Shown piece by piece: positions 1 through 9,299 of a stretch of 33,327 nt of DNA. This DNA comes from Chloroflexota bacterium. Lineage in GTDB: Bacteria; Chloroflexota; Limnocylindria; Limnocylindrales; CSP1-4. The notes under the pieces are model-generated. The model had not been told where the DNA came from. It searched no databases and was given only the letters and a program-made list of their open reading frames with translations. Both the position numbers and the translations under genes were made by a program. How positions within the stretch are numbered: position 1 is the stretch's first letter; every line of letters begins with the position of its first letter. Location of the stretch: the NCBI GenBank assembly GCA_027364875.1, contig DAHXON010000011.1, positions 18,235 through 51,561 on the forward strand. Reading direction: 5' to 3'.

Positions 1-39
1 GTAGCGCCGCAATCCCGCCTATTCGATTGAGACCGTGAA

Positions 40-1137
40 TTGACTCGCTATATCGTCCGTCGGCTCCTCGGGGCGATCCCCACACTGTTCATAGTGTCAA
101 TCCTGATCTATGCGATCTTGCTGGCAGCGCCAGGGGGGCCGACCGCACGATTCGCTCAGAATCCCCACATAACACCTCAGTCCCTCGCGGCATTCGAGCA
201 CCGCTGGGGCCTGGACCAGCCCTGGTACATCCAGTACTGCCGTTGGGTCGGTGTCTGCAATCCGAACGGTCAGGGCTTGGGCGTCTTCGTCAGCGATCAC
301 GGGATACCGAATCTGCTTCCCGGGATCATCGGCGGAGGGGACAACGGCGTTCTTCACCTCGACTTCGGGTACTCCAGCACCACCGGAGCGCCCGTATCGG
401 ACGTGATAAGTGAGAGGGTGCCGCGCACGGCCATCCTGGCAGGGTGCGCGCTCGTGCTGTGGCTGCTCCTTGCGTTCATCACAGGAATGCTTGCGGCGGT
501 CAGGCGTTACACGAAGATCGACACAGCCATAACGCTCTTCAACTACATCGGCTACTCGTTTCCGACGTTCTGGCTGGGCCTTCTCTTGATCATCATCTTC
601 GTCATGCAACTCGGCTGGTTCCCAGCGGGTGGCATGTGGAATGTGCGTACGGTGCCCATCTTCGGCACCGGGGCGTATTGGTCCTACGCCGCTTCGCAGC
701 CATTAGCCGCGCTCGGAGACCTGGCCTGGCACCTTACCCTGCCGGTCATTACCCTGGTCGCCGTCAGCGTTGCGGGTGACTCGCGTTTCGTCCGGGCCGC
801 GATGATCGACGCCCTGCGCGAGGACTACGTTCGCACGGCGCGCGCCAAGGGCGTGCCCGAGCGTCGAGTCATCTACCGGCACGCGCTTCGGAATGCGCTT
901 CTGCCCGTCGTGACCAACATGGGCCTGGAGTTGCCGTTCCTCTTCACCGGCGCAATCGCCACGGAAACCGTCTTCAGCTGGCCGGGCATGGGCCGTCTCT
1001 TCTACGAGGCGACGTCCAACTACGACTACCCGGTGCTCATGGGCATCCTCGTCATTACGGCGGTGCTCGTGATCGGGGCCAACCTGCTGGCGGACATCAT
1101 CTATGCCGTTGTCGACCCGAGGATCAGCTATGGATGA
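40..1137 (+). CDS. Peptide-type ABC transporter permease (DppB/OppB family)
   Basis: This is an inner-membrane channel subunit of a Dpp/Opp-type importer for peptides or similar solutes. The 365-residue protein starts with the family signature (YIVRRLLGAIPTLF, then the first membrane helix and the APGGP motif). It has further hydrophobic segments near residues 130-155, 165-195, 235-250 and 335-360. The cytoplasmic EAA loop that docks on the ATPase is visible (EDYVRTARAKGVPERRV, about residues 261-277). A periplasmic stretch of about 90 residues between helices 1 and 2 is longer than in the second copy of this family in the window (338 residues). The start is a TTG, and no upstream in-frame alternative fits. 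It overlaps the next permease by 8 bases. The transported substrate cannot be read from the sequence. Confidence 0.93.
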   Translation: MTRYIVRRLLGAIPTLFIVSILIYAILLAAPGGPTARFAQNPHITPQSLAAFEHRWGLDQPWYIQYCRWVGVCNPNGQGLGVFVSDHGIPNLLPGIIGGGDNGVLHLDFGYSSTTGAPVSDVISERVPRTAILAGCALVLWLLLAFITGMLAAVRRYTKIDTAITLFNYIGYSFPTFWLGLLLIIIFVMQLGWFPAGGMWNVRTVPIFGTGAYWSYAASQPLAALGDLAWHLTLPVITLVAVSVAGDSRFVRAAMIDALREDYVRTARAKGVPERRVIYRHALRNALLPVVTNMGLELPFLFTGAIATETVFSWPGMGRLFYEATSNYDYPVLMGILVITAVLVIGANLLADIIYAVVDPRISYG

Positions 1138-2101
1138 GTCCACCGCCGCTCCGGAGGTCCGGGTCGTTGAATCGCCGGCCGCGCTCGAGCAGCTGCTGGC
1201 CGAACACCCGGACTATGACGTTCAGCTCGAATCACTGAATCAATGGCAGCTCGCCTGGCGGCGCTTCAAACGGCACCGAATGGCCATGGTCGGCTCGGCC
1301 ATGTTCCTCACGATGGTGGCAGTCGGCATCTTCGGGCCGATGATCTGGTCGTACAACTATTACAACGTGCCTTTGCCGGATCAGTTCGTCCACGCCGGTC
1401 GCCCACCCATGCTCTCGCCTTTCCACCCATTCGGAGAGACCATGCTTCTCCAGCGTGACGTGTTCACGCTGGTCGTGAATGGGATCCGGCTGTCTCTGCT
1501 CATCGGCGTTCTCGCAACCGTGATTGCCACAACGATCGGCACGTTCATCGGCTCGGTCGCGGGCTACTTCGGTGGGTTCCTCGACACGGTTCTCATGCGG
1601 ATCGTCGATGCCCTTCTTTCACTTCCGCTCCTGTTCCTGATCCTGGTCTTCAGCCGGTTCCTTGGAGCCGGAAGCTGGGTCACGGTGACGCTGATCTTCG
1701 CCCTCTTCGGCTGGATGAGCATCGCCAGGCTCGTCCGGAGCGTCGTCTTGAGTCTGCGTGAGGCGGACTGGGTCGATGCGGCTCGGGCCGCCGGCGTCTC
1801 GGATATGCGGATCATCTTCCGCCACGTGCTGCCCAACGCCCTCTCGCCAATCATCGTCGCGGCTTCCTTGAGCGTGGCAGGCGTCATCATCGGTGAGGCC
1901 TTCGTGAGCTTCCTCGGATACGGCGTCAACCCGTCGACGCCAACGCTGGGCAACATCCTGAGCGGTGCTCAGGACGCACTCACGGAGGGCAACTGGTGGT
2001 GGGCCTTCTTCCCCGGAATGGCGATCGTGATCATCGTGATGGGGATCAACTTCATGGGCGACGGTCTCCAGGACGCTCTCGATCCAAGGGCGAAGATATG
2101 A
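1130..2101 (+). CDS. Peptide-type ABC transporter permease (DppC/OppC family)
   Basis: This is the second channel subunit, expected to pair with the preceding DppB-like protein. The 323-residue product has an N-terminal cytosolic stretch of about 50 residues, a first membrane helix near residues 60-80 preceded by [13 protein letters not shown] (the OppC_N region), and four or five later helices. The EAA loop is seen as [20 protein letters not shown], followed by [13 protein letters not shown]. The protein ends with the usual [12 protein letters not shown] chose the ATG at 1130 because it lies in an ATGGATGA overlap with the upstream stop. An in-frame ATG at 1103 would push the start well into the upstream gene. 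The stop overlaps the next start (ATGA), showing translational coupling. Confidence 0.93.
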   Translation: MDESTAAPEVRVVESPAALEQLLAEHPDYDVQLESLNQWQLAWRRFKRHRMAMVGSAMFLTMVAVGIFGPMIWSYNYYNVPLPDQFVHAGRPPMLSPFHPFGETMLLQRDVFTLVVNGIRLSLLIGVLATVIATTIGTFIGSVAGYFGGFLDTVLMRIVDALLSLPLLFLILVFSRFLGAGSWVTVTLIFALFGWMSIARLVRSVVLSLREADWVDAARAAGVSDMRIIFRHVLPNALSPIIVAASLSVAGVIIGEAFVSFLGYGVNPSTPTLGNILSGAQDALTEGNWWWAFFPGMAIVIIVMGINFMGDGLQDALDPRAKI

Positions 2102-3213
2102 AGCAGAAGGCCGATCTGGCCGTCTACCAGGAGGAGACCCCGCGGGTCGGACCTCCAACCGATCCAGACGTTCTGCTGGACGTCCGCAATCTGCAAACCC
2201 ATTTCCACGTCATGGACGGGACCGTCAAGGCCGTCGACGGGGTGGACTTCTCCCTCAAGCGAGGAGAGACGCTCGGCATCGTGGGCGAATCCGGCTGTGG
2301 CAAGAGCGTCACTGCGCTGACGATCATGCAGCTTCTGGACATGCCGCCCGGAGAGATCGTCGGCGGCGAGATCTGGTTCGAGGGTCGCGACCTTCTCACC
2401 CTCGCCCCGGAGCAGATCCGCAAGATCCGCGGCGCCGACATGGCGATGATCTTCCAGGAACCGATGACGAGCCTCAATCCTGTGTTCACCATCGGTGACC
2501 AGATCTCCGAGGCGATCATCCTGCACCAACACGTCGGCAAGAAAGAAGCAATGACCCGGGCGATCGCCTCGCTTCGTGCAGTCGGCATTAACGCTCCCGA
2601 GCGCCGCGTCAAGCAGTATCCACACGAGATGAGCGGTGGCATCCGGCAGCGCGTCATGATCGCCATGGCGCTCTCGTGTAATCCTCAACTCATAATCGCC
2701 GACGAACCCACGACGGCCCTCGACGTGACTATCCAGGCCCAGATCCTGGAGCTGATAAAGAAGATCCAGGCCGACTCGGGGGCGGCACTTCTTCTGATCA
2801 CGCACGACCTCGCGGTCGTCGCTGAGACGGTCCAGAACGTGGCCGTCATGTATGCCGGCCGGGTCGTCGAAGCCGGCCCCGTGGAGGATGTGCTGCTTCG
2901 TCCGCAGCATCCATACACGCTGGGCCTGCTCAACTCGATCCCCGCCCTTCACAAACGCGGCCGCAAGCTGGATGTGATCAAGGGGGTCGTGCCCAACCCG
3001 TTCCGGATGCCCCCGGGCTGCAAGTTCGAACCCCGGTGTCCATATGCGTGGGAAGTGTGTCGTCGAAGTGAGCCAGATATGATGGATACGCCCGGTCGCA
3101 AGTCGCGATCCCGGTGCTTCCTGCACGCCGCCGAAGGTGCCGCTCGACGGTACGAATTCGAGAAGGCAGCTGTTGCGACCGTGACCGCAGGTCTTCCCGA
3201 GGCTCAGGCATGA
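2098..3213 (+). CDS. Peptide-type ABC transporter ATPase (DppD/OppD family)
   Basis: This is one of the two ATPases that power the importer. The 371-residue product shows Walker A (GESGCGKSV), the Q-loop region ([12 protein letters not shown]), the signature motif (MSGGIRQRV), Walker B ([12 protein letters not shown]) and the switch histidine ([10 protein letters not shown]). The C-terminal Opp-specific extension carries the cysteine pattern [16 protein letters not shown] with a later RCFLH; related Dpp ATPases bind an iron-sulfur cluster there. The signature reads MSGGI rather than LSGGQ, which is normal for OppD-type subunits. The ATG at 2098 overlaps the upstream stop as ATGA, so I prefer it to an in-frame start at 1996 inside the permease gene. 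Confidence 0.94.
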   Translation: MKQKADLAVYQEETPRVGPPTDPDVLLDVRNLQTHFHVMDGTVKAVDGVDFSLKRGETLGIVGESGCGKSVTALTIMQLLDMPPGEIVGGEIWFEGRDLLTLAPEQIRKIRGADMAMIFQEPMTSLNPVFTIGDQISEAIILHQHVGKKEAMTRAIASLRAVGINAPERRVKQYPHEMSGGIRQRVMIAMALSCNPQLIIADEPTTALDVTIQAQILELIKKIQADSGAALLLITHDLAVVAETVQNVAVMYAGRVVEAGPVEDVLLRPQHPYTLGLLNSIPALHKRGRKLDVIKGVVPNPFRMPPGCKFEPRCPYAWEVCRRSEPDMMDTPGRKSRSRCFLHAAEGAARRYEFEKAAVATVTAGLPEAQA

Positions 3214-4358
3214 CGCCTCAGACCGAACAGGCCCTGGTCGATTCTGTTCCCGCCGATAGCCCCAACGGTGTGTCCGCCGGCACTCAGCCGGACGTCATGC
3301 TGGAGGTCCGGAACCTCAAGACCTACTACCCGATCTACGGCGGCATCTTGCGCCGCCGGATCGGCAGCGTCTTTGCCGTCGACGACGTCAGCCTGACCAT
3401 CTCGCGCGGCGAGAGGTACGGTCTGGTCGGCGAGTCCGGGTGCGGCAAGACGACGCTGGGGCGGACGATCCTGCGGCTGGAAAAGGCCACAGGGGGATCG
3501 GTGACGCTCGATGGGGAGGATCTGCTGGCGATACGGCGGTCGCAGCTCCACCGCATGCGCCGCAAGATGCAGATCATCTTCCAGGATCCGTATGGGTCCC
3601 TCAATCCACGCATGCCGGTGAGCGACATCATCGGCGAAGGGCTTATCGCTCAGGCCGATCGCGAGAACGGCTGGTCGAAGCGGGCGGTCCGCGACAAGCG
3701 CGTCGGCGACTACCTGGAGGCGGTCGGCCTGCGGCGCGACTACTCGCGCCGCTACCCACATGAGTTCTCGGGCGGCCAGCGACAACGCATCGGCATCGCC
3801 CGCGCCCTCTCGCTCGGCCCCGAATTCGTCGTCTGCGACGAACCGGTCTCAGCCCTGGACGTTTCGATCCAGTCGCAGATCCTGAACCTGCTCTCGGATC
3901 TGCGGACGCAATTCAACCTGACGTACTTGTTCATCGCCCACAACCTGTCCGTGGTGCAGTATTTCTGTGAGCGGATCGGCGTGATGTACCTGGGTAAGAT
4001 CGTCGAGGTCGCCGAGACGGACGTGCTGTACGGCAATCCGCTTCATCCCTATTCCGTCGCCTTGCTCTCGGCGATTCCGATCCCGGATCCGCGCCAGCGC
4101 AAGAAGCGCCTCGTTCTAAAAGGCGATGTTCCATCACCGGCCAATCCACCTTCGGGCTGCCGGTTCCACACCAGGTGCTGGCTTCGAGAACGGCTCGGAA
4201 ACCCGGCGGAATGCTCCACCACGGAGCCGCCGCTCCGGACATTCCAAAGCGGTCATCAGGTGGCTTGCCACTTCGCCGAGCAGGTTTCCGCCGACGTGGT
4301 TCAGGAGACCGCGGCGAAGCAGGACGTCATCGAGACGGCGGCCGCCGAGCCCGACTGA
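3210..4358 (+). CDS. Peptide-type ABC transporter ATPase (DppF/OppF family)
   Basis: This is the partner ATPase of the preceding DppD-like protein. The 382-residue product has a roughly 35-residue N-terminal lead. It then shows Walker A ([11 protein letters not shown]), [12 protein letters not shown], the canonical signature [15 protein letters not shown], Walker B ([14 protein letters not shown]) and the switch region ([10 protein letters not shown]). The C-terminal domain contains [18 protein letters not shown] followed by further cysteines at AECST and VACHFAE, as in OppF/DppF proteins. The start is the ATG at 3210 in an ATGA overlap. It ends the first cassette; 209 bases separate it from the first binding-protein gene, which may still belong to the same transcription unit. 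Confidence 0.94.
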   Translation: MTPQTEQALVDSVPADSPNGVSAGTQPDVMLEVRNLKTYYPIYGGILRRRIGSVFAVDDVSLTISRGERYGLVGESGCGKTTLGRTILRLEKATGGSVTLDGEDLLAIRRSQLHRMRRKMQIIFQDPYGSLNPRMPVSDIIGEGLIAQADRENGWSKRAVRDKRVGDYLEAVGLRRDYSRRYPHEFSGGQRQRIGIARALSLGPEFVVCDEPVSALDVSIQSQILNLLSDLRTQFNLTYLFIAHNLSVVQYFCERIGVMYLGKIVEVAETDVLYGNPLHPYSVALLSAIPIPDPRQRKKRLVLKGDVPSPANPPSGCRFHTRCWLRERLGNPAECSTTEPPLRTFQSGHQVACHFAEQVSADVVQETAAKQDVIETAAAEPD

Positions 4359-4567
4359 TCGACCTGGCGCTCTGCGTCGGCGAGGCGATTCGCGTCGCTC
4401 GTTCGCGCCGTCCGAAGACCGCTCCGCCCGGGCTTCTCGGAGCCCGAGATTGGCCCGGGAATGGCCTGGGAGCGGCGGGAGTGGCTTCCGGCCGGGCAGG
4501 TGGTTCGCGGCGGAGCCGCATCTGATTGGTGCGGGGATACCCTGAGCCTCTGGATCAAGGAGTTGCA
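4359..4567. other. Intergenic region with one short hairpin
   Basis: These 209 bases lie between the first ATPase pair and the first binding-protein gene. I see one small dyad, CGGGCT-N6-AGCCCG at 4429-4446, with no T-run after it. No convincing promoter hexamers are visible. The end holds the ribosome binding site AAGGAG (4557-4562), five bases before the GTG start of the next gene. Open frames here are GC-driven and have no recognisable product. Confidence 0.5.
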
Positions 4568-6265
4568 GTGAAGCGGTTCTTGTCGATCCTGGCCGTTGTG
4601 GCGGTCGTGGCCGGAGCGTGCGCAGGCAGCACGGCCACTCTGCCGGCGCATCCGCAGGGACTCAAGACCGGGGGAACGCTGACCGTGGGTATGGTCGGCG
4701 ACCTCACCTACGCGGACCCGGCTTTGGCCAACGACGTCTCGTCGACATACATCGCCAACGAAGTCGTCCAGGGCCTCGTGGGCCTCGAGCCGGGCACGAA
4801 CAGCGTCGTCGTCCCGGTCCTGGCCGCCGCGCTGCCCACCGTGAGCGGCAACGGCCTCTCCTATACCTTCAAGCTGCGGACCGGCATCAAGTTCCAGGAC
4901 GGCACGGATCTCGACGCCGCCGCGGTCAAGTTCAACTACGACCGCTGGAACGCCTTTCCGAAGGGCGACCTCCAGAACGCGGCCCAGGACTTCCGGGCAG
5001 TCTTCGGCGGCTTCGGAGCAGCGGGCAACCTCGCCTCGGTGGACGCGCCGGATCCCCAGACCGTCGTCATCAACCTGCGCAAGCCCCAGAGCAACTTCCT
5101 GATCAGCCAGGCCAACGTGGCCTTCGGGATACTGAGTCCGACCTCGATCCAGGCCAATGACGGCAACAACCCCAGCCTGGCCAAGAACCCCTATGCCCAG
5201 GGTACGGGCGGGGAGGGCAAGGCGATGGTAGGAACCGGGCCGTTCACGTTCAGTGAGCGAGTTCAGGGCGACCACGTGACGCTGGTCCGGAACTCCTCCT
5301 ACTGGGACACAGCATCGACGCCATATCTCGACGGGATCGTCTTCAAGCCGTTCGCCGACGCCGCAGCGGCAACCGCGGCGTTGCAGAGTGGAGACGTGGA
5401 CATGATCGACGTCGTGGATCCCGCCGACCTCAAGAGCATGTCCGGCTCCAAGACGGTCACCGTCCTCGATCGCGGTAACTCATGCGACGTGACGCAGCTG
5501 GCCATGAACGACGGGGACACGGTCAACGGAGCCACGAACCTGCTGTCCGATGACAACGTCCGCCTCGCCATCGCCTCGGCCGTCAACAAGCAGTCCTACG
5601 TGACCGAGATCTACGCCGGCGCCGCTACGATCGCCGAAAACTGGGTTCCCGACGGCGCCCTCTACTACAAGCCGGAATTCCTGCCGGGCTACGACCTGAA
5701 TCGCGCCAAGGGCTACATGACCGCCGCCGGACTCGGGGCCGCCAAGCCATCGATCGATCTGTGGTATCCGACCGGCGTGGCTTCACCGTCTCTCGTCGAC
5801 GCCAAAGGGTTGGCCACCGCGGTCGCGGCCGACATCGCCGGAATCGGCATCACCGCCAACCTCAAGCCGGAGGACGCGGCTGCGCTCAGCGCCGACGCAG
5901 CGGCCGGGAAGCTGCCGATGTGGATCTCGAGCCAGGCGTGCGTGTGGGATTCGGCGGACTACTTCCTCAATACGGCGTTTTTCCACTACACGCCGGGAAC
6001 CGCCGGCGCCGCGGGCACCCCGAACATAGAGTTCGCATACGCCAACGACGCGCTCGAATCCACCATGGCAGCCGGACTCTCGGCCACGGATCCGGCCACG
6101 ATCAAAGCGGCCTGGCAGAAGGCCCAGGACATCGTCGCGGCCGACATGCCCACGGTACCGCTCCTCAACGCCAAGCTGCCGGCTGCTGCCCGCAGCTACG
6201 TCCGGGGGTTCGTCGGCTCCGGCAACATGGTCGAGATCCTGACCTCGGTCTGGCTGGACAAGTAG
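4568..6265 (+). CDS. ABC transporter substrate-binding lipoprotein, family 5 (first of two)
   Basis: This is a cell-surface solute receptor of the Dpp/Opp type (SBP_bac_5). The 565-residue product starts with a signal peptide (VKRFLSILAVVAVVAGAC), and the lipobox cysteine is at about residue 18. Family landmarks follow: YADPALANDVSS, then TYTFKLRTGIKFQDGTDL, and GTGPFTFSERVQGDHVTLVRN. The GTG at 4568 is chosen because AAGGAG sits five bases upstream and the signal peptide starts at once; an in-frame start at 4526 adds an unlikely 14 residues. It is clearly homologous to the next gene across its whole length, so the pair looks like a tandem duplication. A cysteine pair (SCDVTQ and QACVWD) has counterparts in the second copy. 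The substrate is unknown. Confidence 0.92.
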   Translation: MKRFLSILAVVAVVAGACAGSTATLPAHPQGLKTGGTLTVGMVGDLTYADPALANDVSSTYIANEVVQGLVGLEPGTNSVVVPVLAAALPTVSGNGLSYTFKLRTGIKFQDGTDLDAAAVKFNYDRWNAFPKGDLQNAAQDFRAVFGGFGAAGNLASVDAPDPQTVVINLRKPQSNFLISQANVAFGILSPTSIQANDGNNPSLAKNPYAQGTGGEGKAMVGTGPFTFSERVQGDHVTLVRNSSYWDTASTPYLDGIVFKPFADAAAATAALQSGDVDMIDVVDPADLKSMSGSKTVTVLDRGNSCDVTQLAMNDGDTVNGATNLLSDDNVRLAIASAVNKQSYVTEIYAGAATIAENWVPDGALYYKPEFLPGYDLNRAKGYMTAAGLGAAKPSIDLWYPTGVASPSLVDAKGLATAVAADIAGIGITANLKPEDAAALSADAAAGKLPMWISSQACVWDSADYFLNTAFFHYTPGTAGAAGTPNIEFAYANDALESTMAAGLSATDPATIKAAWQKAQDIVAADMPTVPLLNAKLPAAARSYVRGFVGSGNMVEILTSVWLDK

Positions 6266-6303
6266 CCCGACGAGCACCGTCATACCGCTGAGGGTCCACA
6301 CCA

Positions 6304-6366
6304 TTGATAAGCGGCTCTGTCGTTGTTGATAAGGCAATCATGACAACGGAGCCCATCTGGTATAGG
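6304..6366 (+). promoter_or_regulatory. Candidate promoter and operator before the second binding-protein gene
   Basis: The 232-base gap at 6266-6497 is locally AT-richer than its surroundings. It holds a direct repeat TTGATAAG at 6304-6311 and 6326-6333, 22 bases apart. It also holds an interrupted dyad at 6321-6348, CGTTGTTGAT with ATCA and ACAACG on the other arm. A possible promoter is ATGACA (6340-6345) and TATAGG (6361-6366), but the 15-base spacer is short. Overlap of the dyad with the -35 box would suit repression. No gene is visible in the gap. Confidence 0.35.
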
Positions 6367-6497
6367 GTTTTTACAGTTCTTCACCTTGCGATCCGGTGAT
6401 TTGCGATAGCCCTTCTCGGAGGAGGTCGCGCCTGCGCTGCCCAGCCTGGCGTCGTTTCGCAATCGGATGGTGATGTGCGCGAAGAAAGGGAGTGGAC

Positions 6498-8162
6498 ATG
6501 AAACGATTTGCCTCCTTGCTGGCTGTCGCGGCGCTCGTTGCGTCGGCGTGCAGCAGCAGCAGTGCGTCGCCGAGCGCGGGCACTGCCGGCGGCGGCAGCA
6601 TGGTCGTCGCCCTCGACGGCCCTGCCGTATACGCGGACCCGGCGCTCGTCAGCGACGGCAACTCACTCTATGTCGAGGCGCAGGTCGTTCAGGGTCTGGT
6701 CGGCCTGAAGCCCGGCACCATCAGCGACGTCATCCCCGTTCTGGCGTCGGCGCTCCCGACGGTCAGCTCCGACGGCCTGACCTACACCTTCAAGCTGCGG
6801 ACCGGCGTCAAGTTCCATGACGGCACGGACTTCAACGCCGACGCCGTCGTGTACAACTACAAGCGCTGGCAGAACTTCCCGGCCGGCGACGTCCAGACAG
6901 CGGCGTACTACTACGGCGCCGTGTTCGGCGGGTTCGGCGACAAGTCAAACGTCGCGGACGTGAGCGCCCCCGACCAGCAGACCTTCGTCATCAAGCTCAA
7001 GGCCCCGCAGTCGAACTTCCTGCTCGCCTCCACCCTCGCCGTCTTCGGCATCGAGAGCCCGACGGCCCTCAAGGCAGGCGACGCGGACAATGCGACCCTG
7101 GCCAACAACAAGTACGCCCAGGGCCAGCTCGGTCAGGGCAAGGACATGGTCGGCACCGGGCCGTTCATGTTCAAGGAGTGGGTCGCCAAGGACCACTACA
7201 CCGTGGTCAAGAACCCCAATTACTGGGATTCGGCGAACGCCGCAAAGCTCGACCAGGTCATCTTCAAGCCCTTCAAGGACTCCACCTCCAAGCTGCAGGC
7301 GCTCCAGGCCGGCGGCGCGGACCTGGCGTTCTCGATCTCACCGCTCGACGTCAAGACCGCCAAGGACTCCGGCCTGACCATCATCGACCGGGGCGCGTCC
7401 TGCAACCAGCTCAACCTGGCCATGAACCAGAGTGTTGGCGGCACGCCCACGATCTACGCCGACAAGAACGTGCGACTCGCGATCTCCGAGGCAGTCAACA
7501 AGTCGAGCTACGTCGCTGCGTTCTACTCCGGCCTCGGCAAGGTCCCGACAGGCTTCATGCCGCCGGCCACACTCGGGTTCAAGGCTGAGACCCTGCCCTC
7601 GTACAGCGTCGATCAGGCCAAGGCAGACCTCGCGAAGGCCAACCTGACCGCCGATCAGAAGACCATCGATCTCTACTACCCGTCCAACGTCGTCCGGCCG
7701 TACATGCCGGATCCGAAGGGCATCGCCCAGGCCATCGCGTCGGATCTCCAGGCGATTGGCTTCACGGTCAACTTCAAGACCGAGGATTGGGGCACCGGCT
7801 ATGTCGATGACGCGACCGCCGGCAAGTTCCCGCTCTACCTGTTCGGCTGGACCTGCGACTGGGCCGGCGCGGACAACTTCCTCTACGCCGCGTGGTTCGG
7901 CTACCAGAATGGCCAGCCGAATCCGCAGTTCGGGTGGAAGAACGACCAGGCCAACACCCTGATGCTCAAGGCACTCGCGGAGCCCTCCGAGGACGCCGCC
8001 AATGCCGACTGGGGTCAGGTCCAGGACCTCCTGGCGCAGGATCTGCCCGTGGTTCCGATCGTCAACTCCACTCCGCCCGGTGCGTACACCTCGAAGGTGC
8101 ACGGCTTCGTCGGCGCCAGCAACGGTATCGAGTACTTCAATACCGTGACGCTGTCGAAGTAG
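6498..8162 (+). CDS. ABC transporter substrate-binding lipoprotein, family 5 (second of two)
   Basis: This is the second solute receptor, 554 residues, probably serving the downstream permease/ATPase cassette. The signal peptide is MKRFASLLAVAALVASAC, with a lipobox VASAC and a Ser/Ala-rich tether after the cysteine. It shares long stretches with the upstream gene, for example TYTFKLRTGVKFHDGTDF, AVFGGFG and KDMVGTGPFMFKEW. The ATG at 6498 is preferred to the GTG at 6492 because AAGGGAG (6486-6492) lies five bases before it. Sequence divergence between the two receptors suggests that they bind different ligands. A strong hairpin follows the stop codon. Confidence 0.93.
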   Translation: MKRFASLLAVAALVASACSSSSASPSAGTAGGGSMVVALDGPAVYADPALVSDGNSLYVEAQVVQGLVGLKPGTISDVIPVLASALPTVSSDGLTYTFKLRTGVKFHDGTDFNADAVVYNYKRWQNFPAGDVQTAAYYYGAVFGGFGDKSNVADVSAPDQQTFVIKLKAPQSNFLLASTLAVFGIESPTALKAGDADNATLANNKYAQGQLGQGKDMVGTGPFMFKEWVAKDHYTVVKNPNYWDSANAAKLDQVIFKPFKDSTSKLQALQAGGADLAFSISPLDVKTAKDSGLTIIDRGASCNQLNLAMNQSVGGTPTIYADKNVRLAISEAVNKSSYVAAFYSGLGKVPTGFMPPATLGFKAETLPSYSVDQAKADLAKANLTADQKTIDLYYPSNVVRPYMPDPKGIAQAIASDLQAIGFTVNFKTEDWGTGYVDDATAGKFPLYLFGWTCDWAGADNFLYAAWFGYQNGQPNPQFGWKNDQANTLMLKALAEPSEDAANADWGQVQDLLAQDLPVVPIVNSTPPGAYTSKVHGFVGASNGIEYFNTVTLSK

Positions 8163-8227
8163 CATCGGCACCTGGCCTCCCGGCCGGTTGAGCCGGTCGG
8201 CCGGCCTGTAACATTCGCGCGTTCGGT

Positions 8228-8253
8228 CCCCCGGGGTCGACAAACCCCGGGGG
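8228..8253 (+). promoter_or_regulatory. Perfect 10-bp GC hairpin after the binding-protein gene
   Basis: The arms CCCCCGGGGT (8228-8237) and ACCCCGGGGG (8244-8253) pair perfectly around the loop CGACAA. No T-run follows, so a simple terminator is unlikely. Its place between a receptor gene and the channel genes suits a partial terminator or a 3' end stabiliser that raises receptor expression over the permeases. Confidence 0.7.
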
Positions 8254-8282
8254 GCCACTTTCACCAGGAGTCTTCGTACCAC

Positions 8283-9299
8283 GTGGCAAGGTTCATCGTT
8301 CGGCGCGTCATCGCTGCCGTACCGGTGCTGCTCGGGCTCTCGGTACTGCTGTTCATCTTCGTGCGCCTGCTTCCCGGCGGCCCCGCGTCCGCCATCCTGG
8401 GGCAGCACGCCACGCCGCAGCGCATCGCCGACGTCAACGAGGCCCTCGGGCTGACAAGGCCGCTGTACGTCCAGTACTTCGAGTACATCGGCCGCCTTCT
8501 GCATGGCGATTTCGGGTCGAGCTATGTCGACGGCACGAAGGTGGTCGACGTCTTCCTGCTCAGGTTTCCGTCCACGATCGAGCTGACGATGGGGGCGCTC
8601 TTCTTCGCCATCGGGCTGGGCATCCCGCTCGGCCGGATCGCGGCCAGACACAGCAACGGGCTGATCGACGGCATCGTCACCGTGATCTCGCTCTTCGGCA
8701 TCTCCATCCCGGTCTTCGTGCTCGGCTACACGCTCGCCTTCTTCTTCGGCGTGCAGCTGCACTGGCTACCGACCTTCGGTCTCGCCGATCCGACCCTCGG
8801 TGTCCCGGCGGTCACCAACTTCCCGATCATCGACGGCGCCCTCGCTTCGCTGCAGGGCGGCACGACGGCCCCGTTCGTCGATGCGATCGCGCATGTCATC
8901 CTGCCGTCCATCGCGCTGGGCTCGATCCCGCTGGCAGTGGTGACCCGTATCACGCGAGCCGCCGTCATCGAGGTGAGCAACGAGGACTACGTCCGAACGG
9001 CCCGCGCCAAGGGGCTCACCGAGAAGCGAGTGGACAATCGCCACATCATGCGCAACGCCTGGCTGCCCGTGACCACCGTCATCGGGCTCGAGGCGGGCGC
9101 CCTGCTAGCCGGCGCGGTGCTGACCGAGACGGTTTTCAACATCAATGGCGTTGGTTCGTGGGTGGTCGACTCCATCAGAAACCATGATTACGTCGTCGTC
9201 CAGTCGCTGGTCCTCATCTTCGCGGTCATCTTCATGGTCGTGAACCTGATCGTGGACATCGGCTATGCCTTCCTGAACCCGCGAATCAGGTACAGCTAG
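8283..9299 (+). CDS. Peptide-type ABC transporter permease (DppB/OppB family), second cassette
   Basis: This is a channel subunit of the second importer, 338 residues, close to the usual size for the family. The N-terminus RFIVRRVIAAVPVLLGLSV is the first membrane helix, followed by LLPGGPASAILG and YVQYFEYIGRLLHGDFGSS, both typical DppB segments. The EAA loop reads NEDYVRTARAKGLTEKRV. The start is a GTG at 8283; a purine-rich CAGGAG lies 12 bases upstream, a rather long spacing. The stop abuts the next ATG with no gap. A GC hairpin separates this gene from the upstream receptor gene, and the same transcript could still cover both. Confidence 0.93.
   Translation: MARFIVRRVIAAVPVLLGLSVLLFIFVRLLPGGPASAILGQHATPQRIADVNEALGLTRPLYVQYFEYIGRLLHGDFGSSYVDGTKVVDVFLLRFPSTIELTMGALFFAIGLGIPLGRIAARHSNGLIDGIVTVISLFGISIPVFVLGYTLAFFFGVQLHWLPTFGLADPTLGVPAVTNFPIIDGALASLQGGTTAPFVDAIAHVILPSIALGSIPLAVVTRITRAAVIEVSNEDYVRTARAKGLTEKRVDNRHIMRNAWLPVTTVIGLEAGALLAGAVLTETVFNINGVGSWVVDSIRNHDYVVVQSLVLIFAVIFMVVNLIVDIGYAFLNPRIRYS

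Noticed and set aside
1969-3126. Reverse-strand frame of 385 codons opposite the first DppD-like gene
   Set aside because: It mirrors a well-supported ATPase gene and has no domain motifs of its own.
8175-8206. CGGCCGG-type inverted repeats just after the second receptor stop codon
   Set aside because: The arms are self-palindromic GC runs with several equally poor pairings. The perfect hairpin at 8228-8253 is the better candidate.
7338-8762. Reverse-strand frame of 474 codons opposite the second receptor and permease
   Set aside because: It spans two good forward genes and their gap, with composition typical of an antisense shadow.
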